A DNA stretch of 64,000 nt from Pelagimonas phthalicica (GCF_004364805.1 NZ_SOAP01000001.1:1674001-1738000); one strand, 5' to 3'; counted from the first letter of the stretch, positions 1 to 7,663 are shown. The notes: generated from the sequence alone by a model not told the origin. A program made the numbers and translations.

Positions 1-167
1 AGCCGGTGAAACAGCGGCTCTCCCAGATGATCCTCAAGGTTTTTGATCTGAAAGGACAGGGCCGCCGGGGTGACATGCAGCTCATCCGCGGCCTTTGCAA
101 ATGACATATGACGGGCTGCTGCCTCAAAGGCGCGCAGGGCTTTCAGCGGCGGAAGGCGATCTGACAT
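1..167 (-). CDS. LysR-family transcriptional regulator, N-terminus only
   Basis: The frame is cut by the left edge, leaving about 55 N-terminal residues starting at the ATG complementary to 165-167. They contain the LysR winged helix-turn-helix, with [20 protein letters not shown] followed by [17 protein letters not shown] and the typical LGEPLFHR turn. This N-terminus is closest in style to the GcvA/AmpR branch, but the effector domain lies outside the window, so the ligand is unknown. It is transcribed away from the small gene at 277-438, and LysR proteins often control a divergent neighbour, which is an inference here. Confidence 0.85.
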   Translation of the reverse strand, partial: MSDRLPPLKALRAFEAAARHMSFAKAADELHVTPAALSFQIKNLEDHLGEPLFHR

Positions 168-206
168 AGATTAGTTTTTCTTAACTGAATGGCGAAATAG
201 TCTCGT

Positions 207-235
207 TTGTCAGTTGGCAACGTGACGGTTAGGTA
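207..235 (+). promoter_or_regulatory. Possible sigma70 promoter of the 53-residue gene
   Basis: TTGTCA at 207-212 and TAGGTA at 230-235 are separated by 17 bases in the LysR/small-gene divergent gap. The -35 is good and the -10 is weak, so this is only a candidate. Confidence 0.3.
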
Positions 236-276
236 TGAAGCAGTCAAGAGATACTAACCCCAAACAGGAGACCGAG

Positions 277-438
277 ATGATTGAGATTGCCCATACATCC
301 GAAATGGAACGCGCCATCAAGGTCGCCCATGCAGAACGCAGCGCGGCCTTTGTCGGGATCTGGCGCAGCCTGTTTTCGATCCTGCCCAAGCCCAGCTTTG
401 CGCCCAAACCGCAGGCCATGCCCGTCGGTCACGCCTAA
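277..438 (+). CDS. Small uncharacterised protein, 53 aa
   Basis: I chose the ATG at 277 because AGGAG lies about ten bases upstream (from about 267); an in-frame upstream ATG at 235 lacks such a site. The product is short and soluble-looking, with an amphipathic stretch MERAIKVAHAERSAAFVGIW followed by a proline-rich tail (ILPKPSFAPKPQ). No transmembrane segment, cysteine pair or known domain is evident. It is followed directly by a strong terminator, so it is probably a monocistronic transcript. Function is unknown. Its position opposite a LysR gene suggests it may be that regulator's target, which is an inference. Confidence 0.65.
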   Translation: MIEIAHTSEMERAIKVAHAERSAAFVGIWRSLFSILPKPSFAPKPQAMPVGHA

Positions 439-455
439 GCTTTAGGACCGAAAAG

Positions 456-490
456 AAACGCCCCCGAACCGTATGGCTCCGGGGGCGTTT
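456..490. terminator. Bidirectional intrinsic terminator
   Basis: A perfect 11-bp stem AAACGCCCCCG / CGGGGGCGTTT (456-466 with 480-490) carries a T-rich run on the plus side (gttttgtttt) and A-rich sequence on the other. It sits between the convergent small gene (ends 438) and phbB (ends 526), so it can stop both. Confidence 0.85.
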
Positions 491-525
491 TGTTTTGTGA
501 GCGCGGCCAGCGCCGCACACAACGC

Positions 526-1248
526 TTAGACGAAGAACTGAGCGCCGTTCGCAGAGATGGTCGAGCCGTTGATAAAGCCCGCATCGTCGGAGGCCAGGAA
601 GGACACGCAGCGCGCGATTTCTTCTGGCTCACCCAGACGGCCTGCAGGGATCTGGCCGATGATGGATTCGCGCACTTTCTCAGGCACAGCCATCACCATT
701 TCAGTGGCGATATAGCCCGGGCAGATGGCGTTGGCGGTGATGCCCGCACGCGCGCCTTCTTGCGCCAGGGATTTCACGATGCCGAGGTCACCGGCTTTGG
801 TCGCGGCATAGTTCACCTGGGCGAACTGACCTTTTTGACCATTGATCGAGCTGATGACGATGACACGGCCAAACTTGCGCTCGCGCATGCCAGGCCAAAC
901 CGGGTGGACGGTGTTGAAAACGCCGGTCAGGTTGGTGTCGATGACGTCTTTCCACTGCTCGGGAGTCATCTTGTGGAAAGGCGCGTCACGGGTGATGCCC
1001 GCATTGGCGACCACAACGTCGATCGGGCCCAGATCTGCCTCGACCTGTTCGATGCCCGCTTTGGAGGCGTCGTAATCCGCAACGTTCCATTTGTAGGTTT
1101 TGATGCCGGTGGCCTCGGTAAAGGCAGCGGCCTTTTCGTCATTGCCGGCATAGGTGGCAGCGACGGTGAAACCATCCGCCAAAAGCTTCTTTGAAATCGC
1201 TTCACCAATACCACGGCTACCGCCGGTGACGAGTGCAACTCTTGCCAT
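526..1248 (-). CDS. phbB: Acetoacetyl-CoA reductase (NADPH), PhbB
   Basis: A classical short-chain dehydrogenase of 240 residues, the normal size for acetoacetyl-CoA reductase, which makes (R)-3-hydroxybutyryl-CoA for polyhydroxybutyrate. The start MARVALVTGG (1248) follows a good GGAGAAG site; an upstream ATG adding four residues is less well placed. The Rossmann glycine motif TGGSRGIG is at residues 8-15, NAG near 85, and the catalytic Tyr-Lys pair is in VNYAATKAG, with serines in VISSIN. The C-terminus NGAQFFV is close to known PhbB. It follows phaA on the same strand, but a strong terminator lies between them, so it probably also has its own promoter in 1249-1340. Confidence 0.93.
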   Translation of the reverse strand: MARVALVTGGSRGIGEAISKKLLADGFTVAATYAGNDEKAAAFTEATGIKTYKWNVADYDASKAGIEQVEADLGPIDVVVANAGITRDAPFHKMTPEQWKDVIDTNLTGVFNTVHPVWPGMRERKFGRVIVISSINGQKGQFAQVNYAATKAGDLGIVKSLAQEGARAGITANAICPGYIATEMVMAVPEKVRESIIGQIPAGRLGEPEEIARCVSFLASDDAGFINGSTISANGAQFFV

Positions 1249-1339
1249 TGTCTTCTCCAAAATTAGGCTACCCTTTAAGTAAGGTTGTTATCGAGTTTCC
1301 CTGCTGAGCGCAACATTATTGCGTCAAAAATTCCGCACT

Positions 1340-1380
1340 GCGGCATTTTTTCAAAAAAAGAGGCGCTCAAAAGCGCCTCT
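1340..1380 (-). terminator. Intrinsic terminator of phaA
   Basis: On the minus strand AGAGGCGCT (1372-1380) pairs with its complement (1359-1367) around a 4-base loop and is followed by a run of seven T and then more T-rich sequence (to about 1340). It lies 20 bases past the phaA stop and upstream of phbB. Confidence 0.88.
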
Positions 1381-1401
1381 CTTGTTCGGTTTGGGCCGCG
1401 C

Positions 1402-2577
1402 TTATGGGCGCTCCACACAAAGAGCGACGCCCATGCCGCCACCGATGCAGAGGGTGGCGAGGCCTTTTTTGGCATCACGGCGCTTCATTTCGAAGAGCAG
1501 CGTGTTCAGAACACGGCAGCCCGAAGCACCGATGGGGTGACCGATGGCGATTGCGCCGCCGTTCACGTTCACGATGGCCGGGTCCCAACCCATGTCTTTG
1601 TTCACCGCGCAAGCCTGCGCAGCAAAGGCTTCGTTGGCTTCGACCAGATCCAGATCGTCAACCGACCAGCCTGCCTTGTCCAGCGCCTTGCGCGAGGCAT
1701 AGATCGGGCCGACGCCCATCACAGATGGGTCCAGACCGGCAGTGGCATAAGAGGCGATACGGGCCAGAGGCTCGATCCCGCGCTTCTCGGCTTCATCCGC
1801 GCTCATCAGCAGGGCACCAGCGGCACCGTCATTGATGCCCGAGGCGTTCGCCGCAGTCACAGAGCCATCTTTGGCAAAGGCAGGGCGCAGTTTCTGCATG
1901 GCCTCGATGGTTGCGCCGTGACGGATGTATTCGTCTTTGTCGACGATGATGTCGCCCTTGCGGGTCTTGACGGTGAACGGGATCACCTCGTCGTCAAATT
2001 TACCTGCTTTTTGAGCAGCTTCCGCTTTGTTTTGCGACGCGACGGCGAATTCGTCCTGCATTTCGCGCGAGATCTGCCATTGCTCGGCAACGTTCTCGGC
2101 GGTCTGGCCCATGTGGTAACCGTTAAAGGCATCCCACAGACCGTCGCGAATCATGGTGTCGATGTATTTGACATCGCCCATTTTGGTGCCAGCGCGCAGA
2201 TGGGCAGCATGGGTCGACAGCGACATGTTTTCCTGACCACCCGCAGCCACGATAGACGCATCACCCAGCATGATGTGCTGTGCGCCCAAAGCAACGGCAC
2301 GCAGACCCGAACCACAAACCTGGTTGATGCCCCAAGCGGCGCTTTCCTTGGGAAGGCCCGCATTGATATGCGCCTGACGCGCCGGGTTTTGGCCCTGCGC
2401 AGCGGTCAGAACCTGACCAAGAATGGTCTCAGAAACCTCGCCCTTTTCGATACCGGCGCGCTCTACCAGAGCCTCAAGAACGGCAGCGCCCAGATCATGT
2501 GCAGGGGTGTTTGCAAAAGAACCGCTAAAGCTGCCCACTGCGGTGCGAGCTGCTGATGCGATAACGACATTGGTCAT
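1402..2577 (-). CDS. phaA: Acetyl-CoA acetyltransferase (beta-ketothiolase)
   Basis: Biosynthetic thiolase, 391 residues, condensing two acetyl-CoA to acetoacetyl-CoA, the first step of polyhydroxybutyrate formation. Start [15 protein letters not shown] at 2577 follows GGAGG; the longer frame upstream has no such site. The nucleophilic cysteine is in [15 protein letters not shown] near residue 88, the His of the [10 protein letters not shown] motif is near 349, and the second catalytic cysteine is in CIGGGMGVA near the C-terminus. Length and all three active-site blocks match PhaA/AtoB thiolases. It lies upstream of phbB in the same direction, the usual PHB pairing, separated by a terminator. 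Confidence 0.95.
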   Translation of the reverse strand: MTNVVIASAARTAVGSFSGSFANTPAHDLGAAVLEALVERAGIEKGEVSETILGQVLTAAQGQNPARQAHINAGLPKESAAWGINQVCGSGLRAVALGAQHIMLGDASIVAAGGQENMSLSTHAAHLRAGTKMGDVKYIDTMIRDGLWDAFNGYHMGQTAENVAEQWQISREMQDEFAVASQNKAEAAQKAGKFDDEVIPFTVKTRKGDIIVDKDEYIRHGATIEAMQKLRPAFAKDGSVTAANASGINDGAAGALLMSADEAEKRGIEPLARIASYATAGLDPSVMGVGPIYASRKALDKAGWSVDDLDLVEANEAFAAQACAVNKDMGWDPAIVNVNGGAIAIGHPIGASGCRVLNTLLFEMKRRDAKKGLATLCIGGGMGVALCVERP

Positions 2578-2628
2578 ATGAATTCCTCCGGCCAAGTCCA
2601 TGTAACGGGCATAGCGCGATTCTGCGTT

Positions 2629-2647
2629 GTGCAAAAGCGTGCAAAGC
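2629..2647. promoter_or_regulatory. Tandem GTGCAAA direct repeat upstream of phaA
   Basis: GTGCAAAAGC (2629-2638) is followed immediately by GTGCAAAGC (2639-2647), placing two copies about one helical turn apart, some 50-70 bases upstream of the phaA start. PHB regulators of the PhaR type recognise TGC/GCA-rich repeats in other alphaproteobacteria, so it may be an operator. No binding data can be read from sequence. Confidence 0.3.
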
Positions 2648-2723
2648 TCGCCCACTGCGAGTGACCATTAAAGGAAGCTGCGCTGCAGCGAAAGAGACAG
2701 GGTGTCTCAGCCGTTCCGCTACG

Positions 2724-3596
2724 TCAGGCGAAACGTTTGTTTTCATCGTCGCGCCAAGGCGGACTGACGGTTGGTGCGGCAAAGTAATAGCCTTGCAGAC
2801 AGTTCACCCCGAGGGTGACCAGGCAATCGGCATCTTCTTTGCTTTCGACGAATTCAGCCACCGTAAACATATCAAATTGCTCAGCAATTGAGACCATGGC
2901 CCCGACGAGAACCTGATTATCCGGATCCCGTGCAATGCCTTTGGCGAACTCCCCGTCAATTTTCAGAATGTCGAAATCAAACTCTTTAAAATGCCGCAGC
3001 GCAGTATAGCCCGCGCCAAAGTCGTCAATGGCAAAGGCAATCCCTTTGCTCCGCAGCTCATTCATAAAATTCACGACAAGTTCAGGCACCAGCATCGCGG
3101 AATGTTCGGTGATTTCGAGAATCAGGCGTTCGGCGACAGTTGGATCCTGGGAAAGCCCCCTGGTCAGGGTGCGCATCCATTTTTTATACCCGATGGAGCG
3201 TGCCGACATATTAATGGACAGGCGCAGGGTTGGAACTCGGCTCAGCTCATGCAATCCCTTTTCCAGCGCGATGCAATCCAGCAGGCGCCCATATTCCGTT
3301 TCCTCGACAGTTGTAATGAATTCGCCCGCCGGAATGACCCGTCCGGTATCGTCCAGCACGCGAATCAACCCCTCGTGAAACGCGACACGATCCATGGCCT
3401 GGGCCTGCACGACCGGCTGAAACGCCAACATCACCTGTCGGTGCTGAATGGCGCGTTTGACCATGTCCATTATGCCTGCATCGCGGGCATTCAACGCATG
3501 TTCCAGGGCGTTACGTGCCCCGCCGGGAATATTCAGGTGGTCGCGAGCCAAGATCGCCTCCGTGTCGAAGTGGTCACAGTTTTGGCGCCAAGCCAT
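2724..3596 (-). CDS. EAL-domain protein (putative c-di-GMP phosphodiesterase)
   Basis: About 290 residues and almost entirely an EAL domain, the fold that hydrolyses cyclic di-GMP. Visible catalytic positions are FHEGLIRV (EGL in place of EAL), NMS in [15 protein letters not shown], the metal-binding DDFGAGY, LKIDGEF, the glutamate in AEFVES and LQGYYFA at the end. Every usual metal or catalytic acid is present, so activity is plausible despite EGL. No transmembrane or GGDEF part is seen. The start is uncertain: the open frame extends upstream into rpsD, and ATG 3596 is the first that leaves the rpsD promoter free, though its ribosome site is weak. Confidence 0.8.
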   Translation of the reverse strand: MAWRQNCDHFDTEAILARDHLNIPGGARNALEHALNARDAGIMDMVKRAIQHRQVMLAFQPVVQAQAMDRVAFHEGLIRVLDDTGRVIPAGEFITTVEETEYGRLLDCIALEKGLHELSRVPTLRLSINMSARSIGYKKWMRTLTRGLSQDPTVAERLILEITEHSAMLVPELVVNFMNELRSKGIAFAIDDFGAGYTALRHFKEFDFDILKIDGEFAKGIARDPDNQVLVGAMVSIAEQFDMFTVAEFVESKEDADCLVTLGVNCLQGYYFAAPTVSPPWRDDENKRFA

Positions 3597-3652
3597 TAAG
3601 CCGAGCTTAAAGTTCGCGTTTGGTACGAATTTTACGGAACAGCCAAGGCCTG

Positions 3653-3680
3653 TTGACTCTGCCCCGATCTGGCGTATAAG
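3653..3680 (+). promoter_or_regulatory. Sigma70 promoter of rpsD
   Basis: TTGACT at 3653-3658, a 16-base spacer and TATAAG at 3675-3680. Transcription from about 3687 would give a leader of about 100 bases before the GTG start of rpsD. Confidence 0.65.
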
Positions 3681-3703
3681 CGCGCCTTCATTGGTGTTGG
3701 TGG

Positions 3704-3780
3704 CCCCCGCAAGGGGATTCCTGTCATTCCGGCCACATCCGGAAAGAGGACAACGCCCTTCGAAACCTGAACGAAGGAGA
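3704..3780 (+). promoter_or_regulatory. Structured rpsD mRNA leader with three hairpins
   Basis: Three consecutive hairpins fill the leader: CCCC-GCAA-GGGG (3705-3716, a GNRA tetraloop), TTCCGG-CCACAT-CCGGAA (3727-3744), and CCTTCG / CGAAGG (3757-3762 with 3772-3777). The last pairs away most of the AAGGAG Shine-Dalgarno (3774-3779) of rpsD. Ribosomal protein S4 represses its own synthesis through leader RNA in several bacteria, so this may be an autoregulatory site. That is an inference. Confidence 0.5.
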
Positions 3781-3786
3781 TCAGCC

Positions 3787-4407
3787 GTGACAAAACGCAC
3801 GTCTGCCAAGTACAAAATCGACCGCCGCATGGGCGAAAACATCTGGGGCCGTCCTAAGTCGCCAGTAAACCGCCGCGAATACGGCCCCGGCCAGCACGGC
3901 CAGCGCCGCAAGGGTAAACTGTCTGACTTCGGTCTGCAGCTGCGCGCCAAGCAGAAGCTGAAAGGCTACTACGGCGACCTGACCGAAAAGCAATTCCGCC
4001 GCATCTATGGTGAAGCTGAGCGTGTCAAAGGCGACACCGGTGAAAACCTGATCGGTCTGCTGGAGCGCCGCCTGGACGCAGTTGTTTACCGCGCCAAGTT
4101 CGTTCCAACCGTTTTCGCAGCACGTCAGTTCGTAAACCACGGCCACGTCCTGGTGAACGGCAAGCGCGTCAACATCCCTTCTTACCGTGTTAAAGAAGGT
4201 GACGTGATCGAAGTGCGCGAGAAGTCCAAGCAGATGACTGCGCTGCTCGAAGCTGTTCAGCTGCCAGAGCGTGACGTTCCTGACTACATCGAAGCCGATC
4301 ACTCCAAAATGACCGCGACCTTTGTTCGCGCGCCTGGTCTGGCCGATGTGCCTTATCCGGTTGTTATGGAACCGAACCTGGTTATCGAATACTACGCTCA
4401 GAACTAA
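3787..4407 (+). CDS. rpsD: 30S ribosomal protein S4
   Basis: 206 residues, the normal length for S4, a primary 16S rRNA binding protein. Start is GTG at 3787 after AAGGAGA; the open frame continues far upstream but the N-terminus [20 protein letters not shown] is the conserved S4 start in alphaproteobacteria. The S4 RNA-binding fold is visible in [13 protein letters not shown] and the S4 domain in [20 protein letters not shown]. It is a single-gene transcript here, with its own promoter upstream and an intrinsic terminator 25 bases downstream, rather than part of the alpha operon as in enterics. Confidence 0.98.
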   Translation: MTKRTSAKYKIDRRMGENIWGRPKSPVNRREYGPGQHGQRRKGKLSDFGLQLRAKQKLKGYYGDLTEKQFRRIYGEAERVKGDTGENLIGLLERRLDAVVYRAKFVPTVFAARQFVNHGHVLVNGKRVNIPSYRVKEGDVIEVREKSKQMTALLEAVQLPERDVPDYIEADHSKMTATFVRAPGLADVPYPVVMEPNLVIEYYAQN

Positions 4408-4429
4408 TCAGTTCCGCATTAGAATTCAG

Positions 4430-4456
4430 AAAGGCCGCCTTTTAGGCGGCCTTTTT
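4430..4456 (+). terminator. Intrinsic terminator of rpsD
   Basis: AAAGGCCGCC (4430-4439) pairs with GGCGGCCTTT (4445-4454) around a five-base loop and runs into T residues. It lies just past the rpsD stop. Confidence 0.9.
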
Positions 4457-4531
4457 CGTTTACGTGGCGGCCATGCCAACAAAAAAACGCGCCGCAAAGG
4501 GCGCGCTCTTTGGCATCAGAATGTGATTGGA

Positions 4532-4747
4532 TCACAGATGCACGATGTCACGAAAGACATATTGAACGATATCGTCGCGTTTCAAACCACGTTTCGCCAG
4601 CTCTTCGTCGCTGAGTTTTTGCAGGAATTCGACTTGTTTTACACGCGCGTTGGATTCGGCGATGCGTGTCAAAGCGTCAAACAGACCCTTAAAGAAATTG
4701 GCAAAGGGCGAGCTGACGGAAGGGGCGTGGGCGGTGACATGAGCCAT
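4532..4747 (-). CDS. DUF1127 family protein, 71 aa
   Basis: A small protein of 71 residues. Start MAHVTAHAP at 4747 follows GGAGGCC; the in-frame ATG 14 codons upstream has no better site. The C-terminal half EFLQKLSDEELAKRGLKRDD shows the DUF1127 pattern (LSDEEL..GL.R.D), a short helical domain common in alphaproteobacteria and often expressed under stress or nutrient limitation, where some members act in RNA or phosphate control. Nothing in the neighbourhood fixes a role. The upstream gap carries an imperfect palindrome around CTTGACTTCAAG (about 4778-4792) that could be an operator. Confidence 0.75.
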   Translation of the reverse strand: MAHVTAHAPSVSSPFANFFKGLFDALTRIAESNARVKQVEFLQKLSDEELAKRGLKRDDIVQYVFRDIVHL

Positions 4748-4933
4748 GATAAGGCCTCCTATTGTGTTAGCGTATAACCTTGACTTCAAGTTATGCTGCG
4801 CCGCAGCGCAGCGCTAGGCCCCTTTGGGAATACCCGGCCTTCGTACTTTGCATGGCTTAAATGCCCAAAATTTGCGCTTTAGGGTCAGTCTGTTGAGTTC
4901 GCGCGGTCGGGCAAAAACGCTGCAGTTCCTGCC

Positions 4934-4967
4934 AAAACGAAAAAGGGACAACCATTTCTGGTTGCCC
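4934..4967 (-). terminator. Intrinsic terminator of the candidate small RNA
   Basis: On the minus strand GGGCAACCA pairs with TGGTTGTCCC (one bulged base, loop GAAA) at 4945-4967 and is followed by TTTTTCGTTTT (4934-4944). No coding frame on this strand ends nearby; the nearest upstream gene stops at 5230. Confidence 0.75.
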
Positions 4968-5049
4968 CGATTACTTAAAATGCCTCGTTACTCAGCATCA
5001 AAAGCCGTACCAAAGCTGAATCTGTTGCTAAGGTTGCGGTCACACTCAC
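4940..5049 (-). ncRNA. Candidate small RNA, about 110 nt
   Basis: The gap 4748-5229 holds no convincing gene, but its minus strand has a complete transcription unit: a -35 TTGACT (5081-5086), a consensus -10 TATAAT (5056-5061), and about 110 bases further on a strong hairpin with a T-run (4934-4967). The predicted RNA contains a TCAGC/GCTGA stem and has no credible reading frame (the only ATG gives three codons). I do not recognise it as 6S, SRP or tmRNA; the conserved SRP loop is absent. It could alternatively be a processed 3' tail of the 5230-6432 transcript, but the dedicated promoter argues against that. Confidence 0.5.
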
Positions 5050-5055
5050 GCGACC

Positions 5056-5086
5056 ATTATAGAACGCAAACCTGGGGCAGAGTCAA
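5056..5086 (-). promoter_or_regulatory. Sigma70 promoter of the candidate small RNA
   Basis: Minus strand TTGACT (5081-5086) and TATAAT (5056-5061) with a 19-base spacer, slightly long but with a perfect -10. The -35 region TTGACTCTGCCCC is identical over 13 bases to the rpsD promoter at 3653. Confidence 0.55.
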
Positions 5087-5118
5087 AAAATCTGACGCAG
5101 TTAAGCGCCAGATAAGTA

Positions 5119-5146
5119 AAGATTTGTTTCTAAAGAAATAAATCTT
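5119..5146. promoter_or_regulatory. 28-bp AT-rich palindrome upstream of the small RNA promoter
   Basis: Thirteen base pairs are symmetric about 5132/5133 (AAGATTTGTTTCT against AGAAATAAATCTT, one G-T mismatch), with no spacer. The centre is about 83 bases upstream of the predicted RNA start, a usual place for an activator. It is too AT-rich to be a terminator. Confidence 0.4.
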
Positions 5147-5229
5147 GGCTTAGATTTTACAAATATCCGCTCAAAATTGGGGCCCGGACAGTCTGCGATC
5201 AAAGAATAGAGGGCTCTGGGGTCAGGACC

Positions 5230-6432
5230 CTAAATCGGCGCGCGCAACCAATCCGTTTCAAAAATCACATCCGACCGGCCCGAAAACCGCGCCAATCGTG
5301 TCAATTCTGCCTCTAGCCGGGTCTGACGCCCTGCCCCCCATTTGATGCCCCGCTCAGGCCAGACGCCGGTGACCTTTAGAGCATCACGGGACTTGTCGGC
5401 GGACACATCTATGCGCCCGACCAGACGATCCCCTTCGAGCATCGGGAAAACGTAATAGCCATATTGCCGCTTGGCCGCTGGGGTAAAGATTTCGATCCGA
5501 TAGTGAAAGCCAAACAGACGCTCGGTGCGTTTGCGATCACGCAACGCTGGATCAAACGGGCTGAGAATACGCAAGCGGCCGGGCGGCTTTGGGGCCTCGG
5601 CCAGTTGATCCAAGATATCAGGCCGGGCAAAGGAGCTGCGCCGCGAACCATCCGCCATGGTGATTTCGACCGGAGTAATCGCCCCGGCCTCGCATTGGCG
5701 CTGACACCAGGCGCGTGCCTCGGCGGCAGACACCGTCGCCCAAAAGGCCGCGATTTCGCCACTGGTGGCAAAACCCAAACGATCCAGGGCGGCATCGCAC
5801 AGCCAGTCGACACTGTCACCCTCTGTTGGCATTTGCGCCAAAGCATCTTGGGGAATGACCTGCGCACTCAGATCAAAGATCTTGCGGAACTGTGCGCGCC
5901 GGCTGACCGCGATTTGCCCCGTCTGCCACAGGAACTCCAAAGCAGTCTTGGACGGGTGCCAATCCCACCAGCCGCCAGACCCACGCTTTTCTCCATCGCC
6001 CACATCCATCGACCCGCAGGCACCATGGTCCGTGATGTGATCCAGCACATCTTGCAGCTTGTCTTCGAACCCGTCCCGCCGCCAAACCCGCCAGCGTTTG
6101 CGCAAATGTTCTTCGTTGCGGCGAAAGCGCAGCTGCCAATGCGGAAAAAACGCGGTCGGGATGATCGAGGCGTCATGGGTCCAATGCTCAAACAGCGTCC
6201 GATCTTGTTCTAGCAACCGATCCAGATGGCCCGGACGATAGGCCGGTCGGCGCGAGAACAGGATCATGTGATGCGCCCGTTCAACCGTGCGCACACTATC
6301 CACCTGAACAAAGCCAAGCCGGGTGATCAGATCCAGCAGGTCATCACCCTTACCCGGGCCCTGCGGCGCTTCGGCCAAGGCATGCTTGTGAAGGAACAGC
6401 CTGCGCGCATCCGGGTTGGAAAGCGTGATCAC
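5230..6432 (-). CDS. AlkZ/YcaQ-family winged-helix DNA glycosylase (HTH_42)
   Basis: About 400 residues, the usual length of the YcaQ/AlkX group of the HTH_42 (COG3214) family, which unhooks DNA interstrand crosslinks and excises bulky alkyl adducts. The family's catalytic Q-x-D triplet is visible as FVQVDSV near residue 43, rather than the Q-x-Q of the AlkZ branch. Further family blocks include HWTHDASIIP, WDWHPSKTALEFLW and LRILSPFDPALRDR. The start is the GTG at 6432, eight bases past the stop of the LacI gene, so the two are almost certainly co-transcribed. Linkage of a glycosylase to a sugar-type repressor is not obviously functional. Confidence 0.8.
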   Translation of the reverse strand: MITLSNPDARRLFLHKHALAEAPQGPGKGDDLLDLITRLGFVQVDSVRTVERAHHMILFSRRPAYRPGHLDRLLEQDRTLFEHWTHDASIIPTAFFPHWQLRFRRNEEHLRKRWRVWRRDGFEDKLQDVLDHITDHGACGSMDVGDGEKRGSGGWWDWHPSKTALEFLWQTGQIAVSRRAQFRKIFDLSAQVIPQDALAQMPTEGDSVDWLCDAALDRLGFATSGEIAAFWATVSAAEARAWCQRQCEAGAITPVEITMADGSRRSSFARPDILDQLAEAPKPPGRLRILSPFDPALRDRKRTERLFGFHYRIEIFTPAAKRQYGYYVFPMLEGDRLVGRIDVSADKSRDALKVTGVWPERGIKWGAGRQTRLEAELTRLARFSGRSDVIFETDWLRAPI

Positions 6433-6439
6433 CGAAGAG

Positions 6440-7465
6440 TCACCGGCGTTTCAGCGTATCGCCAAAGGCAATGGTCGGGGTGAGTTCAACAATCTTGTCC
6501 AACTCGATATCCGGGTTTTCAACGCGCGCCGCGATGATCTGCGCCGCCCGCGTGCCGATTTCGGTGCGACAGGCATCCATTGTCGCCAATTGGCGCGGCA
6601 GCCCCTGCAGCAATTCGACGCCATTAAACCCGGCCAGCCCAATTTCGCCAGGGATATCAATGCCTTTGTCCAGCAGGTGCAGCATCCCACCGGCGGCAAT
6701 CATATCGTTGGAATAATATAGGAAATCAAGCTCTGGATCGCGAGACAGCATCGCCTCGGTCATCTCGCGCCCCTTGGCCAGAGCCGAACCGCCGGAATAG
6801 AATTCCTGATCGACCACCTCGACCCCCTCTTTGGCCAGCGCCTCGGTAAAACCTTCGAAGCGTTTGCGGGCGCGGTGATCCAGCGGCATTTTCGTGCCCA
6901 TGAAACCGATACGCTGGTAGCCCTGTTTCAAAATCGCCTTGGCCATTTCGCGACCCGCCCGGCGATGGGAAATACCAACAGCGCTGTCAATCGGCTTGCC
7001 ATCCGTATCCATGACCTCAACTACCGGAATGCCACTGGCCTTGAGCATCGCGCGCGAGGCATCCGTATGCTCCAACCCGGCGATGATCACCCCAGATGGG
7101 CGCCAGGAGAGCATTTCATAGAGAACCCGCTCTTCCTTTTCGGGCATATAGTCGGTCACCCCGACCACCGGCTGCAGCTCGGTCTCTTCCAGCACTTTGG
7201 AAATGCCCGACATCACCTCAGGGAAGACCATGTTGCGCAAAGAGGGGATGATCACAGCGACCAGATTGACCCGCTGGCTGGCCAGCGCACCGGCAATCTT
7301 GTTCGGGACATAGCCCAGGGCTTTGGCCGCCTCGAGAACCTTTTCCCGCGTCGCCTGGCTAACATCGCCCCGGTTGCGCAAAACCCGGCTGACCGTCATT
7401 TCTGACACCCCCGACGCTTCGGATACATCACGCAGAGTCAGCGGGCGGGAGGGGTCGTTTGTCAC
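6440..7465 (-). CDS. LacI-family transcriptional regulator (GntR-like)
   Basis: 341 residues. The N-terminal helix-turn-helix LTLRDVSEASGVSEMTVSRV is followed by the hinge AAKALGYVPNKIAGALAS and a periplasmic-binding-like effector domain (LVAVIIPSLRNMVFPEV, IGFMGTKM). Sequence style is that of gluconate repressors (GntR of the LacI family), but the sugar is not certain. I chose GTG 7465 because GAGGA lies nine bases upstream and an imperfect palindrome GTTTTAAAAAC (7483-7493) then falls in front of the gene, as expected for autoregulation. A longer frame from GTG 7519 would place that palindrome inside the coding region. It is followed after seven bases by the DNA glycosylase gene. Confidence 0.88.
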   Translation of the reverse strand: MTNDPSRPLTLRDVSEASGVSEMTVSRVLRNRGDVSQATREKVLEAAKALGYVPNKIAGALASQRVNLVAVIIPSLRNMVFPEVMSGISKVLEETELQPVVGVTDYMPEKEERVLYEMLSWRPSGVIIAGLEHTDASRAMLKASGIPVVEVMDTDGKPIDSAVGISHRRAGREMAKAILKQGYQRIGFMGTKMPLDHRARKRFEGFTEALAKEGVEVVDQEFYSGGSALAKGREMTEAMLSRDPELDFLYYSNDMIAAGGMLHLLDKGIDIPGEIGLAGFNGVELLQGLPRQLATMDACRTEIGTRAAQIIAARVENPDIELDKIVELTPTIAFGDTLKRR

Positions 7466-7586
7466 AGGTGCAAATCCTCGTTGTTTTAAAAACGTTACCG
7501 CAAACGACTTGCCAGACACAAGATGGCGAATATGACGCGGAGGCGGGATGACAAGGGGCGACAGTCGCGGTAATCAGATCAAGCGC

Positions 7587-7663
7587 GGTCCCGTGGCTCA
7601 ACTGGATAGAGCAGCCCCCTCCTAAGGGGCAGGTTGCAGGTTCGAATCCTGCCGGGATCGCCA
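7587..7663 (+). tRNA. tRNA-Arg (anticodon CCU)
   Basis: A full cloverleaf can be drawn: acceptor GGTCCCG with CGGGATC, D-arm GCTC...GAGC, anticodon arm GCCCC-CTCCTAA-GGGGC with CCU at positions 34-36, T-arm GCAGG-TTCGAAT-CCTGC, discriminator G and an encoded CCA (7661-7663). CCU reads AGG. No integrase or duplicated 3' end is seen beside it. Confidence 0.96.

Noticed and set aside
1285-2556. 423-residue plus-strand frame opposite phaA
   Set aside because: It is the antisense shadow of a firmly identified thiolase; GC-rich codons keep the opposite frame open. No ribosome site, no recognisable domain.
4824-5141. 105-residue plus-strand frame in the gap after the DUF1127 gene
   Set aside because: No ribosome site, basic unstructured composition, and it runs across the minus-strand sRNA unit and the palindrome.
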